Part shown: positions 28,614-39,110 of the stretch, piece after piece
How positions within the stretch are numbered: position 1 is the first letter of the stretch
Layout of the letters: the number at the start of each line of letters is the position of its first letter
NCBI RefSeq assembly: GCF_014652815.1
Contig: NZ_BMZN01000003.1
Location: 203,429-267,428, forward strand
Direction of reading: 5' to 3'
Origin: Alcaligenes pakistanensis
GTDB taxonomy: Bacteria; Pseudomonadota; Gammaproteobacteria; Burkholderiales; Burkholderiaceae_B
DNA: 64,000 nucleotides
Made by a program: the position numbers and the translations under genes
Notes under the pieces: model-generated
Told to the model about the DNA's origin: nothing
The model's input: only the letters and a program-made list of their open reading frames with translations
Database searches by the model: none

Positions 28614-28988
28614 GTGAAACACTTTTCCGAACGCCTTCTCCATGCACGTCAACACCGCGGTCTTTCTCAGGCTGGTTTGGCACGTCTATGCGGATTGAGT
28701 CAAAGCGCAATTTCCAATTACGAAAATGGCACTCGTCGGGATGCCCGTGAAATTCTGGAACTGGCTAGAGCCTTGAATGTCAGCGCTCTTTGGTTGCGCA
28801 AAGGCACAGGCAAGATGGAATTCATGGATGACGGCTATACCTTGTCCGAACCCCAGGAAGGCCCTCCGATTGTCTCTTGGCCCTTCCGTCTCTTCTCCGT
28901 GGATGAAGTGGTTGCTTTGGCAGATGGTGAACGTGATTTGCTGGATCGCACTATCCGTCACTTGCTGGACGGCATGAGAAAACGCTAA
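28614..28988 (+). CDS. XRE-family helix-turn-helix protein, first paralogue
   Basis: A 124-residue protein with an N-terminal XRE helix-turn-helix (SQAGLARLCGLSQSAISNYENG, about residues 18-39) like phage repressors, and a short C-terminal segment (EGPPIVSWPF, then FSVDEVVAL and a TIRHLLDGM tail) shared with its neighbour. There is no peptidase S24 domain. GTG at 28614 is chosen because in the paralogue any upstream extension is closed by a stop. No ribosome-binding site is visible before it. It is divergent from the pseudo-receiver regulator. Confidence 0.82.
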   Translation: MKHFSERLLHARQHRGLSQAGLARLCGLSQSAISNYENGTRRDAREILELARALNVSALWLRKGTGKMEFMDDGYTLSEPQEGPPIVSWPFRLFSVDEVVALADGERDLLDRTIRHLLDGMRKR

Positions 28989-29191
28989 ATTCCGCTGCTT
29001 TCCGCCTGTTTACCAGGCGCATCGCCGCTTGTCTCTGTATGGCATACACCCTACACCGATCCCGGTCCTGCCCGCGCTACCACAAAGCCCTTCCCCCAAG
29101 TCCTACTATCTATTTGAGCTTAACCGTTTTATCACATACGGGGTTTTTCTTCAAAACCATCGTGCAGGTCGTTCCATGAACAATCTGTAGT
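28989..29191. promoter_or_regulatory. Intergenic region between the XRE paralogues
   Basis: About 200 bp without an ORF. Its last 40 bp repeat two sequence blocks found before the first paralogue: AAAACCATCGTG at 29153-29164 (first copy 28575-28586) and AACAATCTGT-N-GTGTGAAACAC at 29179-29200 (first copy 28601-28622), at identical spacing. These are likely promoter or operator elements duplicated with the gene. Confidence 0.6.
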
Positions 29192-29569
29192 GTGAAACAC
29201 TTCTCTGATCGCCTACGCCACGCCCGCCTGCAACGCGGCTTTTCCCAAGCCGAACTTGCACGCTTATGCAATCTCAGTCAAAGCGCCATCTCTAATTACG
29301 AGAGCGGTACGCGACGTGACGCGCGCGAGATTCTGGACCTGGCAAAAGCCCTGAATATCAGTGCCCAATGGCTCAAGAATGGACTGGGCACTATGGAGTT
29401 GAGCTCGGCCCATGCCTTGACACTGCAAGACTCCGGCGAAGGCCCACCCATTGTGAGCTGGCCATTCAGCCGTTTCTCCGTGGACGAAATCGTGGCTTTG
29501 CCTGCAAAAGAACGTGATCACCTGGATCAAACCATCCGGCACTTGCTTAATGGCATGAAAAGAAAATAA
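29192..29569 (+). CDS. XRE-family helix-turn-helix protein, second paralogue
   Basis: A 125-residue paralogue of the preceding gene, about two-thirds identical by eye along its whole length. The helix-turn-helix is SQAELARLCNLSQSAISNYESG and the C-terminal half again carries EGPPIVSWPF and FSVDEIVAL. The GTG start sits inside GTGTGAAACAC, a small inverted repeat, with no ribosome-binding site. Tandem duplication is the simplest origin. The role is unknown; a repressor that binds its own start region is possible. Confidence 0.82.
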   Translation: MKHFSDRLRHARLQRGFSQAELARLCNLSQSAISNYESGTRRDAREILDLAKALNISAQWLKNGLGTMELSSAHALTLQDSGEGPPIVSWPFSRFSVDEIVALPAKERDHLDQTIRHLLNGMKRK

Positions 29570-31675
<2,106 letters not shown>

Positions 31676-31752
31676 TGCCTGTTTAAGGCAAACGTAGTTC
31701 AGGCCTGATGCTTGCCTACCCGCTTACAGCTTGGTATCGGCTTTGATAGATG

Positions 31753-31791
31753 AAAAGCCCTGAGTGGACTGTATGTCTGCTTAGGGCTTTT
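31753..31791 (+). terminator. Terminator after thiC
   Basis: AAAAGCCCT pairs with AGGGCTTTT around a 21-nt loop; more T residues follow a short CCC interruption. Confidence 0.7.
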
Positions 31792-32060
31792 CCCTTTTTG
31801 AAATGTAGTGGCTCAAGTAAAGAAGAAGTCGCGTTTGTAGGCGAAAGAGATCGTTGCAGGAGACGCCAGTTAAGCCTAACTTACTGAATAGCCGCGGTAT
31901 GAGTCCTTGGACTTCATTCAATAATCAGCCCTGACTCTCAAGAAACGGTAATGCCATCAACGACAACAGATAAGCGCCAATCGGCAGCTCACGGCTAACA
32001 ACAGGCAGCAAGCAGAGGATACTGCCTTAAAACCGTGCTATTACTCACCGATCAAGCACA

Positions 32061-32086
32061 AAAAAAGCCCGGTTAGAAAACCGGGC
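32061..32086 (-). terminator. Terminator of the OmpA-like lipoprotein gene
   Basis: GCCCGGTT pairs with AACCGGGC around a 4-nt loop; on the minus strand it is followed by T7. Confidence 0.9.
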
Positions 32087-32122
32087 TTCTTGTCAGCACG
32101 CGCTAAGGCGGCCAGCAGAGAC

Positions 32123-32785
32123 TTACTTCTGCGGAGCGTACAAATACAACTCCACTCGACGGTTCATGGCACGGCCTTCTGCCGTCGCATTATCGCCAAT
32201 CGGAGCACTTGCACCGCGGCCTTCAACCATCAAACGCCCCTGCCCCACACCCTGCTGATTCAGATAATTGGTCACAGCGCTTGCTCGGTTAACCGACAAA
32301 GTCTGATTAGTCTGTGCCGAACCCGTGCTATCGGTATGGCCGATAGACTTGGCGCGCAGCTCAGGATGCTGATTCATCGCACGAGCCACGCTATCCAGAA
32401 CAGGCAGCAACGCAGGCTTCAGCTGATAACGCCCCGTGTCAAAAGACACACTGCTTGGAATGTTGACCCGCAAGCTGCCATCAGCCATTTCAGTCACATC
32501 CACACCCAGACTGGTTGCGCCGGACTGCTGAACATCCTTCTTGATGCCAGACCAGTTATAAGCAGCAATACCGCCAGCCAAGGCACCAATACCAGCACCG
32601 ATCATGGCCGCCTTACTGCTGTCGCCAATCAAAGCACCAATACCCGCCCCCAAAGCGGCACCACCACCAGCACCGACGGCGGTACGACCGCCCGTGCCCA
32701 TATTGTCCATAGTGCCGCAAGCGGCCAACAGGGAAAAAGCACCAGCGCACGCTGCTAATTTTGCAGAACGAATGGAAATTGTCAT
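32123..32785 (-). CDS. OmpA-family lipoprotein with glycine zipper
   Basis: A 220-residue outer-membrane lipoprotein. The lipobox LLAAC puts the lipidated cysteine at about residue 23. A glycine-rich segment (about 32-75) is a glycine-zipper membrane or oligomerisation region. The C-terminal OmpA domain (about 105-215) has the peptidoglycan-binding GHTDSTGS ... NRASAV and NRRVEL signatures. It resembles YiaD/OmpA-like proteins and likely ties the outer membrane to peptidoglycan. It is monocistronic with its own terminator. Confidence 0.92.
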   Translation of the reverse strand: MTISIRSAKLAACAGAFSLLAACGTMDNMGTGGRTAVGAGGGAALGAGIGALIGDSSKAAMIGAGIGALAGGIAAYNWSGIKKDVQQSGATSLGVDVTEMADGSLRVNIPSSVSFDTGRYQLKPALLPVLDSVARAMNQHPELRAKSIGHTDSTGSAQTNQTLSVNRASAVTNYLNQQGVGQGRLMVEGRGASAPIGDNATAEGRAMNRRVELYLYAPQK

Positions 32786-32966
32786 TATTGGCTCCGTAAT
32801 CTCAAATTAAGTACCAGGACTGGTTGAACGCCCTAATACTAGCAAGCGGCGTCCAAAGCAGGTACCTCAAAACAGACTTCACTGCCTTCTTTAACAATTC
32901 TTAATCTTACGAGTAACCATCCAGACTTCAGTCACTCATTGCAACCAATGCTAAGCCCTTGAAACA

Positions 32967-33956
32967 TCAGAACAACTCGGCACCCGAGTCGGCAACGACT
33001 TCTTTGTACTTCTTAAGGTCCTTGCTGACAAGCTCGCTGAATTCCACCATGGTGCCCGGCTGCACATCAGAGCCCATAGTCGCCAACGCTTCACGCACGG
33101 CAGGGTCCATCAAAGCCTTGGCATAAGCGGCATGCAGCTTGTCCAAAACAGGCTGCGGAGTGCCGCCAGTAGCAAACACACCAAACCAGGTGCCCAGATC
33201 AAAAGGTTTCACACCGGCTTGCTCCATGGTGGGCACTTCAGGCAAAAAGCTGGAGCGCTCCAGAGTCGTCACCGCCAAGGCTTTAACAGTATCCGCCTTG
33301 ATCAAAGGCGCAGCGGAGGCCAGGTTATCAAACATGAAATGCACTTGGCCAGCCAGCAAAGCCGTCTTGGCAGGGTTGGCACCAGCATAAGGTACGTGCA
33401 CAGAGTTGATCTCGGCGCGAGTGTTCAGCACTTCACCCGCCAGGTGCCCAGCGCTACCGTTACCGCCCGATGCAAAGTTCATCTGACCAGGGTGCTCTTT
33501 GGCGTAGCTGACCAGGTCCTGGACCGTAGCAATCTTGTTTTGCTCGGCAAAGTCTTTGTTCACGATCAGGATGTTGGGCACCGAAGCGACCAAAGCGATA
33601 GGCTCAAAACTCTTGATCGGATCAAAAGGTACCGTCTTGTACAACCAAGGATTGATAGAGTTAATCGCTACCGCACCCATCATCAGGGTGTAACCGTCTG
33701 GCGCTGCCTTGGCCACGATACTGGCGCCGATATTGCCACCCGCACCGGATTTATTCTCCACCACCACCGTGCCCAGATCACCTTTGACGCGTTCAGCCAG
33801 CAAGCGAGCCATGCTATCCAGAGGACCACCCGGAGGGTAAGGCACCACGAACTGAATAGGTTTGGAGGGGTAAGAATCCTCTGCCATCACAGCAGGCGCA
33901 GCTACAACAGCCGCAACACCAGAGACAGCCAGCAGCCACTTACAGACACGAAACAT
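32967..33956 (-). CDS. Bug-family tripartite tricarboxylate solute receptor
   Basis: A 329-residue periplasmic binding protein. A signal peptide (about residues 1-25) is followed by YPSKPIQFVVPYPPGGPLD, the typical Bug opening, and the family segments NKSGAGGNIGA and PDGYTLMMGA. Bug receptors bind carboxylates and similar small molecules and normally work with TctA/TctB, which are absent here. It lies 69 bp after aapP on the same strand with a hairpin in between, so it may share part of the aap transcript. The ATG at MFRVCKW is the one giving a normal signal peptide. Confidence 0.9.
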   Translation of the reverse strand: MFRVCKWLLAVSGVAAVVAAPAVMAEDSYPSKPIQFVVPYPPGGPLDSMARLLAERVKGDLGTVVVENKSGAGGNIGASIVAKAAPDGYTLMMGAVAINSINPWLYKTVPFDPIKSFEPIALVASVPNILIVNKDFAEQNKIATVQDLVSYAKEHPGQMNFASGGNGSAGHLAGEVLNTRAEINSVHVPYAGANPAKTALLAGQVHFMFDNLASAAPLIKADTVKALAVTTLERSSFLPEVPTMEQAGVKPFDLGTWFGVFATGGTPQPVLDKLHAAYAKALMDPAVREALATMGSDVQPGTMVEFSELVSKDLKKYKEVVADSGAELF

Positions 33957-33984
33957 CACTTTTTTCCTTGAAATTAAAATGCAT

Positions 33985-34007
33985 ATGGGCTGCACGAGGC
34001 AGCCCAT
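33985..34007 (-). terminator. Hairpin between aapP and the Bug gene
   Basis: ATGGGCTGC and GCAGCCCAT form a perfect 9-bp stem with a 5-nt loop. Only scattered T residues follow on the minus strand, so it may be a partial terminator or an RNA-stability element that lowers read-through into the Bug gene. Confidence 0.55.
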
Positions 34008-34025
34008 CAAGAGCAGCCCTTGATC

Positions 34026-34763
34026 TTAATGAATGATCTGGCTTAAGAACTCGCGCGTTCTTTCACTGCGTGGCGAGTCAAAGAACTCATCAGGCGTATT
34101 TTGCTCGATGATTTCACCCTGATCCATAAAGATGACCCGATCAGCCACTTTACGCGCAAAACCCATCTCATGGGTCACGCACAGCATGGTCATGCCGGTA
34201 TGGGCCAACTCAACCATCACTTCCAGCACCTCTTTGACCATTTCCGGGTCCAGAGCCGAGGTTGGCTCGTCAAACAGCATGATTTTAGGCTCCATGCACA
34301 AGGAACGTGCAATGGCCACGCGCTGCTGCTGACCGCCGGAAAGCTGTCCGGGATACTTATCCGCCTGTTCAGGAATACGAACCCGCTCCAAGTACTGCAT
34401 GGCCAGTTCCTGCGCTTGAGCCTTGGTTTTACGACGCACCCACATAGGCCCCAAGGTCAGGTTCTCCAACACAGTGAGGTGTGGGAACAAATTGAAATGC
34501 TGGAACACCATACCGACATCGCGTCGGATGGCTTCTACCTGGCGTACATCGTTGGTCAGCTCTTCGCCAGCCACAATAATCTGCCCCTGTTGATGCTCTT
34601 CCAAACGGTTGATGCAACGAATCAGGGTGGACTTGCCCGAGCCCGATGGCCCGCAAATAACGATGCGCTCGCCCGAGGCCACATCCAGATTGATGTTACG
34701 CAGCACATGAAACTGCCCATACCATTTATTGACGTTCTTTAGCTGAATAATGGCGTCTGCCAT
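34026..34763 (-). CDS. aapP: Polar amino-acid ABC transporter ATPase
   Basis: A 245-residue ABC ATPase. Walker [10 protein letters not shown] lies near residue 38, the signature LSGGQQQR near 142 and Walker B IMLFDEP near 162. The sequence belongs to the GlnQ/AapP group that powers import of polar amino acids. It is the fourth gene of an aapJ-aapQ-aapM-aapP set, after aapM by 60 bp. Confidence 0.94.
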   Translation of the reverse strand: MADAIIQLKNVNKWYGQFHVLRNINLDVASGERIVICGPSGSGKSTLIRCINRLEEHQQGQIIVAGEELTNDVRQVEAIRRDVGMVFQHFNLFPHLTVLENLTLGPMWVRRKTKAQAQELAMQYLERVRIPEQADKYPGQLSGGQQQRVAIARSLCMEPKIMLFDEPTSALDPEMVKEVLEVMVELAHTGMTMLCVTHEMGFARKVADRVIFMDQGEIIEQNTPDEFFDSPRSERTREFLSQIIH

Positions 34764-34823
34764 GCAAAACTCCTTGTCTAGCCAGCAAAGCGTCGGGTCG
34801 CCCCAAACGCTTTACTACCTGTG

Positions 34824-35918
34824 TCAGCGTTCATACCCCGTTTCCAAGCGTCGCTCCAGAGCACGACTGTAGCGAGAGATGGAGTAGCAGAACACAAAAT
34901 AAATAAGTGCGATGAACAGATAGGCTTCCCGGCTGAACCCACGCCAGGCCGCATCGGCCAGGGCCACTTTGGCCGCCTGGGTCAAATCGAAGATACCGAT
35001 AATAACGACCAGGGAGGTGTCTTTGAACAGGGAGATAAAGATGCCTACCAGAGGAGGAATCACGATCTTAAGCGCCTGTGGCAGGATAATCTGACGCATG
35101 GTGCGCCAGTAGCTCAGACCCAGTGACTGCGCCCCCTCGTACTGCCCTTTGGGAATAGCTTGCAGTCCGCCACGCACGGTTTCCGCAATGTAGGCAGCGG
35201 CAAACAGAATAATGGCGATCTGGGCACGCAGCAGCTTGTCGATGTTAAAGCCCTCGGGCATGAACAAAGGCAGCATCACCGAGGACATGAACAGCAGGCT
35301 GATCAGCGGTACGCCACGAATCAGCTCGATGTAGACCACGCACACCGCTTTGACAGCGGGCAGACGCGAGGTACGTCCCAAAGCCAGCAATAAACCCAAT
35401 GGGAAAGCGAAAGCAATGCCGAAGGTAGCCAGAATCAAGGTCAGTGGTAAACCACCCCACAGGCTGTTTTCCACATAGCTCAGGCCAAACAGGCCACCCC
35501 ACATAAAGATGCCCACAACAGTCAGGCCGACCAGCCACAACAAAGGCAGCCAAGGCTTCCAGAACCAGCGTATGCAGCTGCAAACAATCAGCAGAGTCAG
35601 CAGCACCGAGGCCAGCAAGGGCCGCCACTGCTCGTCGTAGGGATAGATACCAAACAGGATCAGGCGATGCTTTTCACGGATAAACGCCCAGCAAGCGCCT
35701 GCACTGGCACGACAGTCCTGCGCGGTTTGCGCGTCGAAATTGGCCTTGATGAACAGCCAGTCCAGGACGGCAGGCACGGTCATCAAGAGCAGCCAAGCCG
35801 ACAAGACCGTCAAAATGGCATTTAAGGGGGAGGAAAACAAATTCTGGCGCAGCCAGCCCAAGGTACCCCGCTGTAGCGGTGGTGGCCCGGTTACGGTGGA
35901 TGTAGGCGTAAGACTCAT
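34824..35918 (-). CDS. aapM: Amino-acid ABC transporter permease AapM-type
   Basis: A 364-residue inner-membrane permease of the His/Glu/Gln/Asp family. The EAA loop lies in QYEGAQSLGLSYWRTMRQII near residue 285. The N-terminal half has extra membrane segments and a periplasmic part with two cysteines, as in AapM/YhdY. It is adjacent to aapQ with no gap (stop at 35919 side, start at 35918), indicating tight coupling. Confidence 0.93.
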   Translation of the reverse strand: MSLTPTSTVTGPPPLQRGTLGWLRQNLFSSPLNAILTVLSAWLLLMTVPAVLDWLFIKANFDAQTAQDCRASAGACWAFIREKHRLILFGIYPYDEQWRPLLASVLLTLLIVCSCIRWFWKPWLPLLWLVGLTVVGIFMWGGLFGLSYVENSLWGGLPLTLILATFGIAFAFPLGLLLALGRTSRLPAVKAVCVVYIELIRGVPLISLLFMSSVMLPLFMPEGFNIDKLLRAQIAIILFAAAYIAETVRGGLQAIPKGQYEGAQSLGLSYWRTMRQIILPQALKIVIPPLVGIFISLFKDTSLVVIIGIFDLTQAAKVALADAAWRGFSREAYLFIALIYFVFCYSISRYSRALERRLETGYER

Positions 35919-37103
35919 TTAGCGCTCCACCAAGGCGATACGATTGTTGTACCAGTTCATAAAGACCGAGATCGACAGGCTGACCGTCAGATACGCCGCC
36001 ATGATGATCAAAATGCCTTCAATCGCCTGCCCCGTCTGGTTCAAGGTGGTGTTCACCACAGACACAATATCGGGATAGCCAATGGCGACAGCCAATGAAC
36101 TGTTTTTGGTCAGATTCAGATACTGGCTGGTCATGGGGGGCACGATCACCCGCAAGGCCTGAGGCAAGACCACCAGACGCATCATGCGACCACGAGACAA
36201 ACCCAAGGCCTGAGCTGCTTCCCATTGCCCTTTGCCCACTGCCTGAATACCGGAGCGCACCACTTCAGCCACAAAGGCCGAGGTATAGGTGATCAGGCCA
36301 GCCAGAAGCGCCGCGAACTCGGGCGATAAGGTCAAACCACCAACAAAGTTGAAGCCTTGCAGACGTGGTACATCCAGGGCCAGCGGCGCGGGGCTAAGGA
36401 CCAAGGCCAATGCCGGCATCAGGATCAACAAGAGCAAGCCAAAGCGAATTGTGGGGAAAGGACGGCCTGTTTTTTCCAGACGACGACGCGCCCAGTGCGC
36501 CATCAAGACCCATAGCACCACGGCCACGCCCAGACCGATAAAGATCCAGTCCATGCCATCACCCTGCAAGGTGGGCAGTTTCAGGCCGCGATTGGACAGA
36601 AAGACGCCGCCGACCGGATTTAAGGCCTGCCGAGGTCCCGGCAAGGTTTCGGTAATCAGGGCATACCAGAAGAATAATTGCAGCAGCAGTGGCACATTAC
36701 GCATCACTTCCACGTAAAAACCAGCCAGCCGGGAAATCAGCCAGTTCTTGGACAAGCGTGCAATGCCCAGAATCGTGCCAAACACGGTTGCGGCAATAAT
36801 GCCGATAACCGCTACTTTCAAGGTATTGACCAGGCCAACCAGAATGGCTCGCCCATAGGTATCGGCAGGCGTGTAAGCCACGGCCGATTCGCCAATGGCA
36901 AAACCTGCCTCACGATTGAGGAAATCAAAACCCGTGGAAATATTGCGTACCGCCAGATTGTGCAAGGTATTGGAGACCAGATACCAAACGCAAAAACCCA
37001 GCACGCCCAAAATCAGCACCTGATAAATAATGCCGCGTGTAAACGGATCATTCCAGGACAAGCGCCGTTTAGGGGCTGGCGCGGCAGGTGTATTTTGTGC
37101 CAT
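35919..37103 (-). CDS. aapQ: Amino-acid ABC transporter permease AapQ-type
   Basis: A 394-residue permease with about eight hydrophobic segments. The EAA motif is QWEAAQALGLSRGRMMRLVV near residue 305, and FYVEVMRNVPLLLQLFFW is the conserved segment in the first half of the core. Length and the large insertion between membrane segments identify AapQ/YhdX rather than a simple HisQ. It forms a heterodimer with AapM. Confidence 0.93.
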   Translation of the reverse strand: MAQNTPAAPAPKRRLSWNDPFTRGIIYQVLILGVLGFCVWYLVSNTLHNLAVRNISTGFDFLNREAGFAIGESAVAYTPADTYGRAILVGLVNTLKVAVIGIIAATVFGTILGIARLSKNWLISRLAGFYVEVMRNVPLLLQLFFWYALITETLPGPRQALNPVGGVFLSNRGLKLPTLQGDGMDWIFIGLGVAVVLWVLMAHWARRRLEKTGRPFPTIRFGLLLLILMPALALVLSPAPLALDVPRLQGFNFVGGLTLSPEFAALLAGLITYTSAFVAEVVRSGIQAVGKGQWEAAQALGLSRGRMMRLVVLPQALRVIVPPMTSQYLNLTKNSSLAVAIGYPDIVSVVNTTLNQTGQAIEGILIIMAAYLTVSLSISVFMNWYNNRIALVER

Positions 37104-37201
37104 AGCGTAAAACCCGTGGTTGCAGCACTACGCGTAGCCCTGCGAGGTGGCGCGCGTCTGGCCGAAGCCAGACGCAACAACAAACAGTGAAGATCGAAAT
37201 C

Positions 37202-38218
37202 TTAACGCACTGGCCAGCCGTACATCACCCCACCGTCACGCCATTGTGCATTCAAACCGCGATCCAGCTTCAATGCAGTGGATTTACCCAGATTACGCTC
37301 GAAGCTTTCGCCGTAATTGCCGACCTGTTTAATTATGTTGTAGGCCCACTTGTTATCCAGCTTCAGACCTTTGCCCAGTTCGCCGGACACACCCAAAATA
37401 CGCTGAATATTGGGATTATCGCTCTTGGTCTTTTCATCTACGTTAGCGCTGGTAATGCCATATTCTTCGGCTTCCAGCATCGCATTCAGTGTCCAACGTA
37501 CCAAGGTGAACCAGTCATCATCACCCTGACGCACGAATGGGCCTAAAGGCTCTTTGGAGAAATCCTCCGGCAAAATATCGAATTCATCCGGCGTGGTCTG
37601 GGCAGCACGCATGGCAGCCAGCTGCGACTTATCGCTGGTAAAGCCATCGCAACGACCCGACGTGAAGGAACGCATGGCCTCTTCAGGGTTGTTAATCACC
37701 ACAGGGTTGAATTTAATGCCTTGGCCACGGAACCAGTCAGCCAGGTTCAGCTCGGTCGTGGTGCCTGGCTGTACGCATACAGCAGCCCCATCCAGCTCTT
37801 TGGCGCTTTTGACTCCCAAGGTCTTTTTAACCATCACACCCTGGCTGTCATAGTAGTTAACGCCAGTGCTGACCAAACCCAAGGTCGTGTCACGCGAAAT
37901 CGTAGCGGTTGTATTACGAGTCAGGACATCGACCTCGCCCGATTGCAAGGCGGTGAAGCGTTGCTGGGTGGTCAAAGGCGTAACTTTGAATTTCTTGGCA
38001 TCACCAAAAACAGCGGCGGCGATGGCACTGCACATGTCAACGTCAATGCCTGACCAGACGCCCTTACTGTCTGCCAGCGAGAATCCTGCGATACCGGTTG
38101 AAACGCCACACTGAACAAAGCCCTTTTTCTTGACTGAGTCCAGCGTTTCACCTGCGTGTACATTGGCGGCAAACGCCATCAACGCAACACTACATGCAAT
38201 GGTTTTCACTAAGGTCAT
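37202..38218 (-). CDS. aapJ: Periplasmic amino-acid-binding protein AapJ-type
   Basis: A 338-residue solute-binding protein with a signal peptide ending near residue 22 (FAANVHA). KGFVQCGVSTGIAGFS, GIDVDMCSAIAAAVFGD and the TTELNLADWF segment are typical of AapJ/YhdW, general L-amino-acid receptors. The start is preceded by AGGAGGTGATATTCC, a full-consensus ribosome-binding site, in line with the high level needed for a binding protein. It is the first gene of the transporter operon. Confidence 0.94.
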   Translation of the reverse strand: MTLVKTIACSVALMAFAANVHAGETLDSVKKKGFVQCGVSTGIAGFSLADSKGVWSGIDVDMCSAIAAAVFGDAKKFKVTPLTTQQRFTALQSGEVDVLTRNTTATISRDTTLGLVSTGVNYYDSQGVMVKKTLGVKSAKELDGAAVCVQPGTTTELNLADWFRGQGIKFNPVVINNPEEAMRSFTSGRCDGFTSDKSQLAAMRAAQTTPDEFDILPEDFSKEPLGPFVRQGDDDWFTLVRWTLNAMLEAEEYGITSANVDEKTKSDNPNIQRILGVSGELGKGLKLDNKWAYNIIKQVGNYGESFERNLGKSTALKLDRGLNAQWRDGGVMYGWPVR

Positions 38219-38379
38219 GGAATATCACCTCCTGTTTACTTTTGGTAAATGGATGCAGATTACAATTGCAGCTAAGCTGTGGTGTCCAATCGTAGAGCCA
38301 GTCTGTAGAAACAAAAATCGGGGGTTTCCCTCTAACAGTCTGACATTTACTTTTACCTACGCCGACATTTTCATGCCAG

Positions 38380-38406
38380 CCCCTACGGTAATTCCATAGG
38401 GGTTTT
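38380..38406. promoter_or_regulatory. Hairpin in the aapJ-ftsE divergent region
   Basis: CCCCTA and TAGGGG form a 6-bp stem with an 11-nt loop followed by TTTT on the plus strand. It lies 33 bp before ftsE. It could attenuate ftsE transcription or be a protein-binding site. The rest of the 220-bp gap shows nothing definite. Confidence 0.35.
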
Positions 38407-38438
38407 CCAAGCAGATTCCTCTTTAATTGTGCGTCGCG

Positions 38439-39110
38439 ATGATCGAGTTTCAACACGTTTTCAAATCGTATGGCCGCAGTAAAAATATTCTTGCCGACAT
38501 TAATTTTCGCATTGATGACGGCGAATTTATTTTTGTGTCTGGCCCGTCCGGAGCCGGTAAATCCACCCTGCTGCGCCTGATCGGCGGTCTGGAACTGCCT
38601 AGCCGCGGCTCGGTGCAGGTTAATGGACACCGGCTAGACAAGCTCCCGGCCCGCGCTCGGCCGTATCTGCGGCGTGCTGTCGGCGTTGTGCTGCAAGATA
38701 CGCACTTGCTGCAAGACCGAAGCGCACTGGACAATGTGCTCTTACCCTTGGCTGTGGTGGGTCTGGAACCCAGTACCGCCCACGCACGTGCCCGTGCTGC
38801 CATGGAAAAAGTAGGCTTGCGCGGCAAAGAGGATTTAAAACCTGTGGAAATGTCCGGTGGGGAACAACAACGGCTGGCTATTGCCCGAGCCATTGTGAAT
38901 CGCCCTGCCATTTTGATTGCGGACGAGCCCACCGCCAATCTGGACGCCGATAACGCCAAACGCATCATGGATGTATTAATGGACTTTAACCGGGTGGGGG
39001 TGACTACGCTGATTGCCTCGCACGATCTGAATTTAATGTCTCGCTATGCCCGTAGAACACTGCTGATTCAAGACGGCCGCTTTTCCGATCACCCAGGAGT
39101 GCAGGCATGA
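38439..39110 (+). CDS. ftsE: Cell-division ABC ATPase FtsE
   Basis: A 223-residue ABC ATPase that with FtsX controls septal peptidoglycan hydrolases. Walker A GPSGAGKST, signature MSGGEQQRLAIARA and Walker B ILIADEPTANLD are all present. MIEFQHVFKSYG is the usual FtsE start; a GTG four codons earlier is rejected. No good ribosome-binding site is seen. It overlaps ftsX by 4 bp (ATGA). Confidence 0.95.
   Translation: MIEFQHVFKSYGRSKNILADINFRIDDGEFIFVSGPSGAGKSTLLRLIGGLELPSRGSVQVNGHRLDKLPARARPYLRRAVGVVLQDTHLLQDRSALDNVLLPLAVVGLEPSTAHARARAAMEKVGLRGKEDLKPVEMSGGEQQRLAIARAIVNRPAILIADEPTANLDADNAKRIMDVLMDFNRVGVTTLIASHDLNLMSRYARRTLLIQDGRFSDHPGVQA

Larger units (their letters stand above)
31676..32122. 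other. 447-bp gap between thiC and the OmpA-like gene
   Basis: Contains a thiC terminator (31753-31791) and the terminator of the OmpA-like gene (32067-32086). Between them I see only very short frames and no convincing RNA gene. Confidence 0.6.
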
